Shown: positions 1-13,490 of the stretch, piece by piece | How the letters are laid out: every line of letters starts with the position of its first letter | How positions within the stretch are numbered: position 1 is the first letter of the stretch | NCBI RefSeq assembly: GCF_018143015.1 | Contig: NC_054742.1 | Coordinates: 12,817,632 to 12,881,631, forward strand | Length of the DNA: 64,000 nt | From: Lytechinus variegatus | Lineage: Eukaryota; Echinodermata; Echinoidea; Temnopleuroida; Toxopneustidae | Direction: 5' to 3' | Notes under the pieces: model-generated | Told to the model about the DNA's origin: nothing | Databases searched by the model: none | The model's input: only the letters and a program-made list of their open reading frames with translations | Program-made: the position numbers and the translations under genes

Positions 1-2560
1 AACTCATTCTAGAGGCTAATATTCAACTCAATAGCTATGCAATTTGGTTAGATTGATAGAGGTTTTGACATTTACAAGGTAACTTAATCCTGTGATGCAT
101 GAATGTTATTGAAAATAGGAAAAAAAACACTTAGATTATTATGATTGTCATGAAAATGTTGAGGTTTTACATGACCAGATTCCTGTTGCATAAGAGATAC
201 AATCAATAAATAGAACTCCAAGTATGTAACAAAGTACATACAATGTTACAATCAATCATAAATGTTAATTGTATCTCTTTACATGTATGTTACACTCCAT
301 ACAATAGGTCATTGTATCATTCTGTCTTTAAAAAAAATCTTAATATATATTTTAATTTTCTCTTTCTATCTCTCTCTCTCTGTTCTCTCATTTTCTCTTT
401 TTGTCTCTCTCTCGTCCCCCTAATTTCCTGTCTTTTCCTGTTCCCATTTCAGAACTGTATAGTATTCATCTCTAACCCTCTCTTCGAAATTATTCCTCTC
501 AAGCTAGTTTTGTTTTGATCTACATATAATCTAATGGTTTTTCTAAATCTGACAGATGACATATAGATATTGGGATTTCCCTTTTCCCTTTTTATATTTA
601 TGACAATGCTTGCAAGTTGTTAACTCTTTAAAGCACCCTTTCTCAAAGGTAACTTGCATTTTTATTTTTTATTTCTTTCTTTTGCTGCAGTGTCTAGACT
701 GAATAGGAAGGAAAGCTCTGTGCAATGTTCTTGATTTTTGTATCGTGTCCTACAAAAACTTTTGTATTTGTACAAATTTGTGTGTTTATTTATTTTTGTG
801 GCATTGTATAACAATGCATTGGTGCTAGGAAGTTGAAATGTGAGTGTTAGAATGATAAAAATGCTTCTTTTTATTTATCTCCTTATTTCCTTCATCTTAA
901 AGATAGTTACATCAGTCAAAACTTTTGGTTACTGTACATCACCAATGGAAAGAAGTACATGATGAATTATAATATCATAGTTGCAAGATATAAGTTAAGC
1001 TGTTGAACTTAGAGGTACAGTGTATGTTTTATTGTAATTCACTGATTATGCATCATTAGCACTACATTTTCTTCATGCATTCCATTCTGATGTATTATGT
1101 GGTTATTACTTGATTACAACTGAATTTCTTTGATTTGCTGGATTCATTTCAATCATTGATAGCAAACTGAATGGTGTAAATGATATTGTTCATTTAAGAA
1201 ACAGAGAAGTGTAAGTGCTTCCTCATGAAAACAATGGTTTAGTTATGTGTGTTTTTTAAAGTTTTTATGCTTATTGGCTAGGTTGTCTAAATCTCAGTTA
1301 TCAGTTTTTATATTATTTTGGTCAATTGCATACATTATGAGAAAGAGAAAATTTCTCCTATTTCAGTCTATGCAGCTCGTACAAAAGTGTAAAAAGTATT
1401 TGTGTCTGCTTTCATTTGTTGGTCTTGTTACATATCAGGCAGATTCATATTAACGTAGATTAGATTATTGGAATACTTTTTCACGTGAAAGAATTAATAT
1501 CATTAATGCTGTGAGAAATATGATGTGTACATGCTACCAGGAAATACTGCATTAATACAAAGCTTCTTTTGTTTTAATGCTTTGCTGATCATGAATGTTC
1601 TTTTGTAAAGGAAAATTGATACTTGAGGGGAAAATAAAACCACATTGTTTGCTATGGTTTTGCGAGTATTTTCAGGAAATGAGAAATAAAAGACACCGTC
1701 TTCATTTCAAATGGGTCATGAAGTGGCTTTGATTCATACTCAGAAAGGGGCCCTGGAAATAGAAGAAAGTTTGCGGATTTCCCACAACATAGAAACCACA
1801 TTTTTGTCTTGTGAAATAATAGCAATGTTGTTCCTAATGACTGAGTTTATAGAAACTTGAATCAATTCCAAAATGTGAAGCTTTTTATTACGAATTCTTT
1901 GTCTATGGTCCATCTTTCTTTTCTCTGAGCTATCTTTAGTGTATGCTTTTGCTTCTTTGGCATCTCCCATCACCATGTGTGGATCAGGGAGCCAACTATT
2001 CTCTGTGTCATGTTTTTTTTGTTGATCTGTTTGATTTCAATATAGTTTTGCACTAAGAAAGTGTACACTACATCATTTACACAACATTTCATTCATCAGG
2101 GCATAAGAAAACAATTTATCACTATTTCCATCAGTGCTTGACAAAAAGTTTATCGGTAAGAAACTTAATATCTTAGGTCTGAACTAAGATGTAATATTAT
2201 CTGTTCATATCTAATCAATGCAAGCAGTCTGGTTTGGCTGTTAAGCCAATTAAGCAATTCAAACATCGACACTGATATTGATTTTAATGTTTTATTTATG
2301 AGTGCCTTTTACTTCATGTTGATCTTTTTCTGTATCAAAATTCTTCTAGATCATGTGAAAAATGCCCTTGATGTGTTATGGTTTTTTTTCTTTCTGTTCT
2401 TAAAATCAATAAAGAAAACAATTTGGACACTGGTGAAATTATTCAACCAGCCACCTTTATTTCCTTTCCTCTCCAGCCAGTGTTTTCTATAATATTTACA
2501 TCATGTTCATGTGATATACCATGAGTTCTTGTGCATGTTTTGCAAATAAAGAATATGATA
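1..2560. other. No gene recognised; possible 3'UTR of a gene to the left
   Basis: AT-rich sequence without a convincing coding exon; the open frames are short and low-complexity. A poly-A signal (AATAAA) lies at about 2546 on the plus strand, followed by AT-rich sequence, so the block may be the long 3'UTR of a plus-strand gene starting outside the window. Weak inference only. Confidence 0.2.
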
Positions 2561-3007
2561 TGATAATGTATTAATTATATTTCAGCATTGCATATTTTTA
2601 TATTTTGTCTTTCATGTTAATGCTGCTGCTGCTGCTTATAGTGATGATGATGATGATGTTTGGTGGTGATGAAGACCATGAAGATGACAGAGGTTGTAGT
2701 GTTGGCAGATGTGATGATTAAATCAAACAATAATGATTGTGATGGTGGTGGTAGTGCTAGTAGTGATTACAGCAGTTGTGATGGATATTATACAAATAAT
2801 GAACGAAGAGCCAATTGATATACCGCAATGAGGTCTGAAGAACCGAGTGCATTAAATCCATTCTACGAGTTGAGCACAGAGTTCATCATTTATGTCCTCT
2901 TATGCACAAGAATGTGTGCATTGTTTGTTTTATACACCCCCCTCCCCCATGTTACTGAGTTGCCCTGAATGCTATATTTGATCAAATTCTAGATAATTCC
3001 AGACTTC

Positions 3008-3040
3008 GCACTATCCTGCACTCAGAGTGCAGGATAGTGC
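3008..3040. repeat. Perfect 33-nt palindrome (16-bp arms, 1-nt centre)
   Basis: GCACTATCCTGCACTC, one A, then its exact reverse complement. Two partial copies follow within 60 bases (GAGTGCAGGGTAGTGC at about 3057 and a TAGTGCA at about 3086), so this is probably the core of a small palindromic repeat element. Confidence 0.8.
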
Positions 3041-3223
3041 ATTTGGTGTGACATCAGAGTGCAGGGTAGTGCATTTTGGATGACATAGTGCAATTTGCTG
3101 AACATCATGTGATCCAATTTGGACCAATCAGATAAGAGAACATTCTTGGGAGTTGTATTATAAGTAGTTTTGACTGTTACAATGATGAAAATATATCAAT
3201 CAGCCTGATGTATACGGTATTGA

Positions 3224-3276
3224 TCATGATGATGATGATGACTGGTGTGGTTGTAGTGGAAGTAATGATTTGATGA

Positions 3277-3310
<34 letters not shown>

Positions 3311-3345
3311 GGTGGTGGTGGTGGTGGTGATGATGATGATGATGG
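3224..3345. repeat. GAT/GGT trinucleotide microsatellite
   Basis: Runs of GAT and GGT units (plus-strand reading), giving poly-Thr/Ile-like spurious frames on the minus strand. A smaller GAT/GCT cluster lies at about 2620-2670. Confidence 0.9.
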
Positions 3346-6300
3346 TGATTAAAGAAATAGCAAGTTGGGGTGGAATGAGAGAGTAAAACTTGTAAAGGGG
3401 TGGGGTTCCAATGTTTACCATCTTATTTCCTTTTCTTTACTTGAACCTTCACCTTACTTATTAAAATATATGGAGCAATCTAAAAACATTGGTAGAACCC
3501 CCCCCCCCCCCATGAAGACGAGGGGGGAAACACACAAACACATACATACAGACACAGGTCATATTAACACCACTAAAGAAATTCTCTTAATGATTTTTAC
3601 ACCTATAAATGAAACATATAGTATATTGTTCTATGTTTAGAGACCATATAACCATCACAACAATTGTCATTCCTGTTATTCTTTTATATTTCCTTCTCTC
3701 ATATTGTGTAAGTCTTAATATCCTTTACACCCCTCCCACTATTTCTCTGTTTCACTTTTAACACTTCCTGTCTTTATCCACCCTGTTTGACCTTGATTCA
3801 GCTCTTACATATTTGGTATATTCCTATTACATTTTGATTAGAATTGTCTTCATCTTGGTTATCTCCTATATAGTTTCATTATTTGACCTGCCTCCAAAAA
3901 TACAAACATTAAGTAAATATGCTTGTATACAAATCTAATTTGAAAATTAGTGACAAACCAATTTTTACACTCCTGCTCCAGTGGAGAAGGTCTATCTAGG
4001 TATTATGACCCCATGGGCAAACTATTTGCCCCCCCCTTCCCTACCCAAGCAATTGATTGAAGGAACCAAGCATTGAAAATAAATTCAAATTTCAATCCAT
4101 AAGCACATTTTTTTAGCATTTTGGACAATGAAACTAAAAACAATACACTCAAAATGAAATTGAACCATAGTGGCTTATAGAGAATATCAAAAACTTGATC
4201 TAAATAAGAAGTTTTCTCATTTTTTTCCTAGTTTTGAAAATTGGTACTTCTTTTGGAAGTGATGTTAATAAAATCCTTGACAAATACTTGAGGCTTAATT
4301 TTATAGGCATTGGTAAAAAAACGGTTACAGAATCAAAGGACAAGTCCACCTCAACAAATTTAAACAAAAAGAGAAAAATCCAACAAGCTTAAAGGGGGAG
4401 AGAACTATGTGTGGTCTCTCATTGACTGTGTTTTATAAATACATAGTCTTAAAAAGTATGTTTTCAGATATCTACTTAAAGCTACAGAGAATAAATTGAC
4501 CTATAATTGTATTTGTATAGAGAAACTAAAATGTTTTGAGAGAAATATTGAATTTTTTTTTCTACTTGGTAACATAAAAATTGCGTTATAAATGTATTGA
4601 GTAGATAATTAACATGTTATCATTCAAGTGGGTCTATAGCATTACGGGTCAGAAAACTGGCCAGGTATGAGTAGTTGAGGACACGAGATGGCGCTATTGG
4701 TTCATATCGGCTTTATCACAGAGAATTTCATAAAAATCGGATATAAAATAAGAAATTTTATTTCACACAACAGTTATATGCACATCCTGTTCCGTATGCA
4801 AATGAGGGGCTGATGATATCAACCATTCACTATTTCTTTTGTATTCTATTATATGAAATTTGAAATACTCTGGTTTTTCTCCCCTCGTCAAGTGAAATTG
4901 AGTTTTATTCCTTCCTGAATATGTAGAATTAACATTGTGTAACGTTACATGGTTCAGTCAAGTTTTACATTATTGTCAATTCTGTAAAAATTGAAATATT
5001 GTATAATCCAGACAATAAAAAAAAGAAATGATTGACTCTCCCATTTACATATCACTGTTTTGAGAAAAAAATTACAATGTCATGAATTTTTTATTTCACA
5101 TTTTTCTGGGGTAGACTTGACCTCTAAAGTTCTTAAAGTTATGGAGTAATGCATATGTGCAAGGGAGCAAATCAACTAGAGTTCCACTTTATTTGAAACG
5201 TCAAAATTTCAATTTCTGGTACATTTACCTTATTTATGTTAAAGATTATGGTATTTTGTTTTAATTCTGATTTGGACTTTCTACATGCTCATACTAGTAT
5301 ATTGCCACCCTCAGAGGTAACATTTCTTGTTATACATGCTGCAAAATAAAGACCCTCATAACGCCTATAAAAGGAAATATGAAGTTTCATAACTATTACT
5401 AGGGTGTGGTATTGAAATACCTTAAAACACCACCAAAACTTAATTATGGTAATGCCTTGAAAAACTACTCCTAGTTTTCATCCATTTACCTTCAAAGGGG
5501 GGGGGGGGGTGAATCCTGAATATTTATATTTTTCTTTCATTTTCATTTTTTCTCTTTTTTTTCGATTCTACCACCCCCTCTAAATGCTGGTCTTTGGAGT
5601 GGCACCGCTGCCCCGTCCCAAAATAACCATATCTCCCTTACAGCAATAGGTCCATGCTCACAGGCACGTCTTTGCAGTTGTAATGTTGTTGTTTTTTCTC
5701 TCGCTCCCCACCCCCCCCCCCCTCTCTCTCCAAGTTAACGACTAAACAACGAGCTGTCACTAAATTTGTTTTCCATTACCTCTCCGCCTGCATCTCTTCC
5801 TTATAATTTCTTTTCTTATTATGGAATGACATCTGTATCACATTTACATTTTATATGATTATTCTCGCTGAAAAAATGTGTGGTTGAAAATTGAAATCCC
5901 CACAGAGAAACCATCTTACTTTCTTTTTTTTGGAATATTTTATTTTCTTTCTCTTTCAAATCAATAAGTTTACAATCACAATTCATATAAATAGTCTTTG
6001 CACATATACAATAAACAATCAATGAGATTACAAATATTCATAAAATGATTACAAACAAAGTTAAACTACCAAATTTCTCTTCTATAACAATGTCAAAGCA
6101 GAGGGGAAAAACCTATATCAATCGACAAAATAAAAAAAAAATACTTTGTAAAATATGACTTTTTCCCCTGAATAGAATAGAAATAATCTTTTGAACATAC
6201 TAATTGAACAAGAATAAGAAACAAAAAGGATAAAAGATTATTTCAAAGGATACTTAGAGCAAGGTTATTATCTTAAAACGTCCCTACACACTCACCTCAC

Positions 6301-6436
6301 CCCATACCCCCTCAACTCTCTCCCCAGACACTCACACAAGCTCACTTCAACTCAACACCACCCACAGCTCCCCCTTTTCCCGTCACAGCATCATCTTACG
6401 TAGAAGAACGCCATCTCGTGGTAAGTATCGTACAAA

Positions 6437-9400
6437 ATGTCTTCTACGTTTCCATCCTTGCTTCCCCGGCTGTCGAATCCGTTATGGTTTGATGTGGAAA
6501 AACCGTTTGAAGATGAGGCAGAATTGGCAGAAGAGGAAAGAAAGCATCAGAGTTGGGTAAGTCTTAGAAAGCTGCAATTTTTTTTGCGATAGTCATAGTG
6601 AAGATATATAAAGTCTAGTTTATAACGGGTTCTAAGTCTAACTTTTTTAAATATCACAGCCCCACATGTTCAATTTAGTGTTGGTATTTGCCAGTATTTC
6701 AAATCTGCTAGAAAACTTATTCTTTTTGTCTCGCAGGGTTGAAATTACTTTTTATTTCTAGATAGCCATTTTGAAAAAAAAAAATGTTTTAAAAATTATC
6801 ACGAATTCGATTTTTTATCAAACATTTCCCACACAGTTCACGCGAAATTAGACCATAGCCTAGCCCTAGGGCCTAGGCCCTAAATCAAAATCATATGTCG
6901 TGTCGTAAAACCAAATGGAATCAGGAAGCCTTTTGATTTTTGAGGTTAGCAGTTCAAAGGTCAAGGTCACACTGACACAGGTTTTTATCTTACCCTTCTT
7001 AAGTTCTTGTTAACACAATATCTTTAGTTAAGTTTAACTTAACCTAGGCTCATATAATTTGGTGTGTATGTTACTAGCATGAATCCCAGGAAGCCTATTT
7101 TGACTATGACTTTCAGGTCAGAAGGTCAAATGTGAAGTTGTCACCTTCCTCTTTTCCTGCTTGACCAATAACTTCATTTTCTGTGTTACAGGTGGGCGTA
7201 TTATGTGCTCGCTGTAGCGACACTTGTTATTTAATGCTTTAATATTGTTTGATCGATCCAAGGAAAATTGTTTTATCATTGTTTGATTAAATGGAAGTGT
7301 ATTTTTCATCATTGTTTGATCTAAAGCAACTCTTTTGTTGTTGTTTGATCTAAAGCAAGTTGCATAGTGGTTCTTGATGTTCATTGGAATGCAATGTTCC
7401 TTTTCTCTCCAGCTTCAGAGTATAGTTGAGAAAGACCAAGATGTGATTCCAATTGGAAAGACAGCATCAGAGGTAAGTGTTTTTAGATGTTTGTATTTCT
7501 TTTAAAAACCCAAACACCACTTAACCCCCCCCCCCTCAAAAAAGGAAAGATTACATCTTTTATATTTTCAGATTTTTAGGGCAAGGCCATTTTTCATAGA
7601 GTGTATTCATAAATAACTGGAGGAAAAAAAAGGGCTACAGACATTTTTGTAAAGCCACTGGGAGAGACATTGAAGCCAACCAGGAAGGGATCCATGCCAT
7701 GGCTTTAGTAGCCTTGGATTAATTTAAGGCATTTCATATTGTAAAAACCTTCATGACATCAAAATAATTAATGTAAATCTGGGGGATTCCACTTTGATAT
7801 ACAATATTAGCTTATCATTTCCTTCTTGCCTTTCCTCCTCTTCTTCCTCTATCAAATGTCATTTTAGACATATGATGAAGAGGAAGATGAAGGTGACATT
7901 GAATCTGAAGAGGAATCAGAAGAAGCAGAAGACCCTGAAGCTGAGGAGATGAATGATTATGACCAAGAGTCACCTGAAGAGGTTTGTCAATGTCACCTTG
8001 TGTGAAAGCACTGAGCCACTTTTTAAAAAGTATCAAGAACAAACCCATGACAGGGTGCTACATAAGCACTTGCCCGATTGCCCAGGGCAAGTAAAAGTTA
8101 GAGTCGGGCAAGTGTTTTGGAGTAAAGACCTAAACTCCTTGCCCGAATTGGGTAAGCAAACTTCTCACAGTAGAATGACCAAAATTAGGGTCGATGATGT
8201 GATATTGACCCTAATTGTCATGGCAGGCACGATAAAATCACTTTGGAAAAAGAAATGCAATAACAAGGTAGATCAGGGGGGGGGGCGTTTCATGAAAGGA
8301 CTTGTCGGATGTTGTATCTGACAAGTCCCATTTTATCTGACAGTTACCAAAGGAACAGTGCCTCTCAGCCAATCAAAATCATGGAAAGATGTCAGATCTG
8401 ACAACTTGTCGGATGAAAATATTGATGTAACGCTCCCCTGTTCATGTCAAAAGAGAGAAAGCAGTCAATGGTTTTTAAAACCGCAAAACTTTCTTTTGAA
8501 GAGGTAAAAAAAAATTTCAAGAATTTTTTCGGGCAAGTGAAATAGATTTTTTTGCAAGTATATTCCAGGGGCGTAGATAGCGGGGGGATGGGGGGGATGC
8601 ATCCCCCCAGAATTTTAGGTGGGGGGGATGGTGTGTACAATCATCCCCCCAGGTTTCTGTGGGGGAAGAAGCAAAACTATACAGTAATAAAGCAATGAAT
8701 GCTAGTTAAAATCAATCAATAATAATAGCAGTAATAATCACAACGTACAGCAATGACAAACATGATCAAAATTGGACTTTTATTCAGAGTCAATCATCTT
8801 ATATGCATTTACAACTTGCAAGTTTTAAGTAATAACAACTGTCTTGCGTCGTCATATACATTTAAGGATCGTTATTCAGAGTTTCACCAAGTACATTTCC
8901 TTATAATAATTATGTATTTGCAAAGGAGATAAGTTCAAAATATTTCATTACAGATTTAAGAAAGTGTCGCTTAATCACCCCCTTTCAGAGCAATTGCTTT
9001 CATAACACATTAACACTGTTCAAACGAATTAATAAGAAATTACCTATACACATACACTGACCCTTTTCCCTGCTGGCCATGTCCTCAACCCCTACTTTGC
9101 AAAGAAAAGGTGAATATTTTCAGTCTCTAAGGAGCGAATTAGTAAATGAATGATTTTGGAATGAAAGTGCAAATTTTGCATGGCCTCAAGTGATATCCGA
9201 GGTTTTTTTCACTCAATATTTTTGGCGCAATGTATTTTGGAATTACTTATACCAGTGATTTCTGTACGTGCGCAGTCTTCTAGGTTTGAAGGTTATAAAC
9301 TGTTACATTTCCTTACCTATGTTTTTATCATAATCATCATAACAAGGTACATAATAAGAAATGAATCGAAATTATAACAAGTTACTATCTATACAGTTTA

Positions 9401-10012
9401 CTTCCGACAACCCGGTGAGGTTTATTTCATTTCCATACTTAATTCAATCAAGCCTTTGTAATCATGGTAATTTTAAACAGAGTGTGTTTATCATTTTAGT
9501 GTCCGCATATCTGCACGTGGATAAGAAATATAATGTTGAGCTTTTTTTATTTTACCCCTATTACTATAATTGTAATTGATATTTTTTTAGTTATTTGGCT
9601 GTTTATTTGCTTATTCCTTTAGTTGTTGATTCATTCGTTTGATCATTAACAATATCGCTACTTTTAAAAGAGTATACTACTATACTAGTAAAATAAGGAA
9701 TACTAGTTATTCTAGATCATGTTTAGCAGGACTGTCATGACCAAGATGATAACTAGACATCCGACAAATGACATTTCTCTTATCATCTTTACTCATTGTC
9801 ATTAATCAAACAAAAGATTACTGCCATAAAAAATGTGCAAGGAAGTTTGTTTATTACTGGATGCCCTGTTTATTGCTGAACGCAAAGTGATTAAAAGACA
9901 CACGAGATAATCCATGAGGCAGATCGTGTTATTTTGTTATCTTTAACTCGTCTGCTTTGGCCCATGATATTTTGTTTTTATCGAGTACGTTATCTCCTTC
10001 ATTCTTTATATT

Positions 10013-10071
<59 letters not shown>

Positions 10072-10162
10072 AATATAAATATATATAATATATATATAAT
10101 ATATATAATATATATAATATAAATACATATATATATATATATATATAAATATATATATACAT

Positions 10163-10208
<46 letters not shown>

Positions 10209-10865
10209 ATGACCCAGCTAGGGATCATGCATCCCCCCAGGTCTAAGGACCTGTCTACACCACTGGTATATTCCAACTATTCAAAAATTTACTTGCCTGA
10301 CTGGGCAAGTGCTTCTAAAAAGTGATAGATAAGTGATAATAATTTAGTCCAGTACAAAAGATATTGATGCATTGGAAAATGTTAAAATCTTCTTTTGACA
10401 GTCTACCTTAACATTTCACAGGAATGATCATATTAAGATTGTTGATATCAAAGAACTCACTTTCCTTGATTAAGTTGGTATTAGAGTATTTGCTCACAAT
10501 GAGCATACAGTAAGTTTCCATGGACTAGACATTCAGAAATTATGTTATTCTTTCATTTGAAGACCTACAACTAATGAAGGATATCCACTGAATAATAATC
10601 ATAATTGGTGCATTGAGCACTCTTCAGAGTGGATACAAGTGCTTTATAAGTTGAATCCTCATCATCTTCATTGACATCATCATAATTGCGGTGATGTAGA
10701 GAATCTGTATTTAAATAATATTTTTATATGGTCTACTATGTTAAATTGTGCATGTATTACTTTTGGTCGCTGTAATAGGAAATGCATATATTTTCTTGTT
10801 TTACATTACAGGTTGAAATGGACATGAACAATGAAGAGGACATATGGGTTGGTCTACAAGAATGA
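6437..10865 (+). CDS. ANAPC15: Anaphase-promoting complex subunit 15 (ANAPC15), four coding exons
   Basis: Coding exons: 6437-6556, 7413-7472, 7868-7981 and 10812-10865 (stop TGA 10863-10865). All introns are phase 0 with GT-AG ends, and the product is 115 aa, close to the roughly 120 aa usual for the family. The N-terminus (MSSTFPSLLPRLSNPLWFDV) matches the conserved start of ANAPC15. Exon 2 encodes LQSIVEKDQDVIPIGKTASE, the most conserved block. Exon 3 is an acidic Glu/Asp tract ending in the family's EMNDYDQESPEE-type motif, and exon 4 gives a short acidic tail. In known species ANAPC15 is a nuclear APC/C subunit that promotes release and turnover of the mitotic checkpoint complex with Cdc20. 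The start is the first ATG in frame and the only one fitting the family. A GTAAGT lies just upstream at about 6421, so a non-coding 5' exon variant is possible. Intron 3 (2.8 kb) contains nested transposons. Confidence 0.95.
6950..7235 (+). repeat. Dispersed repeat unit in ANAPC15 intron 1, same family as 61750-62340
   Basis: Contains the lines 'AGGCTCATATAATTTGGTGT', 'AGGTCAAAGGTCAA'-like text and the end 'GTATTATGTGCTCGC', all also found at 61835-62330. It is one unit, against about three at 61.8-62.3 kb. A non-coding interspersed repeat of unknown class. Confidence 0.7.
8274..8440. mobile_element. Short MITE with CAGGGG..GCGTT ends
   Basis: Left CAGGGGGGGGGCGTTTCAT and right ATGTAACGCTCCCCTG are imperfect inverse ends. 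The interior has mirrored copies of ACTTGTCGGATG. The ends resemble hAT-type MITEs, but no 8-bp duplication is visible. Confidence 0.45.
8566..10265. mobile_element. hAT-like non-autonomous DNA transposon
   Basis: Ends CAGGGGCGTAGATAG (8566) and CTGTCTACACCACTG (10251-10265) are inverted with few mismatches. The CAGnGGCGTAG start is characteristic of hAT elements. A perfect 8-bp target duplication GTATATTC flanks it (8558-8565 and 10266-10273), the size expected for hAT. No transposase frame remains; the interior is AT-rich with a (TA)n tract. It is inserted into the 8064-10314 element within ANAPC15 intron 3. Confidence 0.85.
10014..10206. repeat. (TA)n microsatellite
   Basis: Long AT dinucleotide tract with imperfect interruptions inside the hAT-like element. 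The frames across it are spurious. Confidence 0.95.
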
Positions 10866-11179
10866 TGAATGGTATTAATGCTAGAAAGTGGTAATGGCCT
10901 GCTTAGCATTAATGCTTGCTAAGTCTTATTACTTACAAGCAAAATTACAAAGCTTGAATGAAATAGGGCAGGAGTGCAAGGGGATAGTGACTTAGTCCAT
11001 TGAATAGAAAATTTGTGAACATAAGCATTTCTCTGTCCTGATGTATTCAAGGGTGGTTTTAATGTTTGATATTACTGGGTGGCAAAAAGATCTTCTCTAT
11101 GTTTGTATAGATTTAACTACCTTAGAGATCAGACAGAAATATATCAATTTTAATTTTGTGATAAAGTTAAACAAATAGA

Positions 11180-11380
11180 GGGCAATTCCATAAAATAATC
11201 AAGCTTTTTGTTCATCTGACCCCCATTTTTCTCAAGTTTTACTTCATTTCAGGAACTGACCAAGCCATGATCATTTGAGAGCATTACAGCCTGTCAAAAG
11301 AACAAGAAATCAGAGACTGAAAATTTCATGAAGGTCCCACAAACATGGGGGTTGGATGTACATATTTTATGGAATTGCCC
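11180..11380. mobile_element. 201-bp MITE, GGGCAATTCCA ends, TSD TAGA
   Basis: Inverted ends GGGCAATTCCATAAAATA (left) and ATTTTATGGAATTGCCC (right), flanked by the 4-bp duplication TAGA (11176-11179 and 11381-11384). It shares ends with the larger elements at 13859-16452 and 50677-52316. Confidence 0.85.
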
Positions 11381-13117
11381 TAGATGTAAATACAGTGAAT
11401 TTCAGTTAGTTCCGTACATAATATTTTTCATGAATGAAACTAGCTTTCTATAGAGGTCTGAACTGAAATTCAGGTGTAGTTGTTCTGGAGTTGCTTGGGG
11501 AAACCAAAGTTACTAAAAGGGGAAGTCAGTAGAGCATGTAATGAAAGACTGAGAAAGGGTGACCAACAGTGTTTGGTAGGTATTCGCAGATCATCTGGGG
11601 TTGAAGGGGCGATTTTTACATTTTAAATTTTTTTTTTCTTTTATAAAAAATACTAACAAAATTAGAAACAAATATACTTTGCCTCTTTCCTCACCACCTT
11701 ATTTTCCCTACGTTTCAAAAAACAAGCGTGTGCCGATGTGTAGAAGTTTACCTACTTAATGCTATTAGGTGCCCTTCCTGATGTACAAAGTTGATCATTA
11801 CAATACGTCACTAAGTGTCCAGTCTTCCCCTTGAAGTGTCTTTGGCGGAACTCGTGACATATTTTGCACCAGCTTCTTTAAAGCTTGTGTATAGTTTTGG
11901 TAAATCCACCAAAATGCACCTATCACTATTCCAATTCATTGCTAGCTAATATGAATGGATATGCCCTATAACAGTTATGATGTGGAGGATATGAAATGAA
12001 AATGTGTTTTACAGGATAAATTTTGCGATTTTACATGGAAATTTAACTTGATCGGGTCACCCGATCAAATTAAAATATCTGTGTGTTTTTGTCTTTCAAT
12101 TAAATCCTATTCCAAATCATGGAATGGGCTGAAACTTTCAAGATATGTTCTTTGTCTGTAACTTTTGGATAACTAATCACTAAATTTATGAGATAAGTGC
12201 TTGAATGCCCATTTTTTTATATTTAAAACAAGCATTGCCGAGAGAGGGCGCTATATATCCAAGATTTGAATATTTGAAATTTTCTCAGAGAAGTGCAGTT
12301 GGAAAAATATCTAACGGTCTCTACGCTTCAGTAAGACTGTCATATTAGATAATATTCGATTATCAATCACATTATTGACCCTTTACCAGAGCTATACACA
12401 GGCTTTAAGAAAGCATTAGTCCACAGATCTTAACTCACAGCAGGAGTGAACTGTTACAGTATTGTATAGGTTATTGTTGATTTTATTATGTTCTCTTTAA
12501 TGCTGATCAATGACATGTTTCAATCTAAGCAGAAATGACACTGAAATAAGTGAAACTAACACATGAATGAATGAATAAATCTTGGATGGAATTCTCTTCA
12601 TTTATTCAGAAAATTCAATAAAAGGCAAAGTTTTATCAAGGTGTAATGAAGTATCATAAAAGGATTGCAAGTATGTGTATGAAGACCAGGCCTGTTAGGA
12701 AACTATTCAATTTAATGTTAATTCTTTCCAATGGACCTAGTAATTAGATTTTTCATGAGCCTGTCACTAATGAATGAATACCCAATATTTGATACCAAGT
12801 ACAACATGATAAATTGTATGCAGAAATATTGAATATGGCAGTAAAATTGTCAAACAAATGGCTCTATTGGTCATGCAAACCAGCACAAGGACTAATCAGG
12901 ATTACTGGGTCCCTTGAGGAGCACTTAAGTCCATTGGTTGCATACTAACAATCATTAATGCTGTCAACTGTTACCACAAACATGAATTGACACTGAAATG
13001 TGCTGTATCATTGTAATATATAGAGTTTATTTTTTTAAATAAAATTTTGTAAGAATTATGTACTATCTCTTTATTTCATTTTCTGAGTCACAATGAATTA
13101 TGTAATGTAATACTGCA

Positions 13118-13490
13118 CTAGCATTGATACAATGGCCTGTGTCTGATATGATATATTGTATCACAGGTCAAACAATTGGAAAAAGAAGAATCACTTTTAA
13201 CTGGAGTAAATGAGTCAGCACAAGTGCCTTTCCTAATCAGGCTTAGATTTTTTAATGTTTCACAGTTTGAATCACTTCCCTTGTGTTGCAGCCAGTCATC
13301 AAGCATATTATTTGCATCACTAAACTCTTGCATCACAGATTCAATGGCAGGGAATATACATTCATACAACGACCGTGCAAACTGGTCAATTAATCAAAGG
13401 TTGTCCAAGTACTGGCATGCTTCCCTTCCTTCATCTTGATCTGAGCACTCAATCTTTTTATGTTGCCGGCAGGTCATGTTTAAGTCACTT
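13118..13490 (-). pseudogene. Unrecognised reading frame with one in-frame stop (gene or transposon relic?)
   Basis: Minus-strand frame readable from about 13530 to 13118 with a single internal TGA at about 13402. The upstream part reads ...SDLNMTCRQHKKIECS...QYLDNL, then stop, then LIDQFARSLYECIFPAIESV and an open run of more than 80 codons. Composition looks protein-like (Cys, Asp, Glu, Trp) unlike the low-complexity frames around it. I do not recognise the family. It may be a decayed exon, retrocopy or transposon-protein fragment. Confidence 0.3.

Larger units (their letters stand above)
2561..6436. other. Intergenic DNA upstream of ANAPC15
   Basis: Holds trinucleotide microsatellites, a palindrome (3008-3040) and poly-C/poly-G runs (about 3499, 4030, 5497, 5708). 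No exon was found. The last 150 bases before 6437 are CA-rich and probably contain the ANAPC15 transcription start, but no TATA box stands out. Confidence 0.4.
8064..10314. mobile_element. Non-autonomous element with AAGCACTTGCCC ends, interrupted by a hAT element
   Basis: Left end AAGCACTTGCCC (8064) and right end GGGCAAGTGCTT (10303-10314) are inverse, and a second block (AGGCAAGTAAA type) is also mirrored. Extra copies of CTTGCCCGA / TCGGGCAAGTG lie inside (about 8104, 8139, 8530). It sits in intron 3 of ANAPC15. No target-site duplication was found. The 8566-10265 insertion accounts for most of its length. Confidence 0.6.

Noticed and set aside
3224-3421. Poly-Thr/Ile open frame
   Set aside because: Translation of a trinucleotide microsatellite.
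10019-10276. Tyr/Ile-rich open frames on both strands
   Set aside because: Produced by the (TA)n tract inside the hAT-like element.
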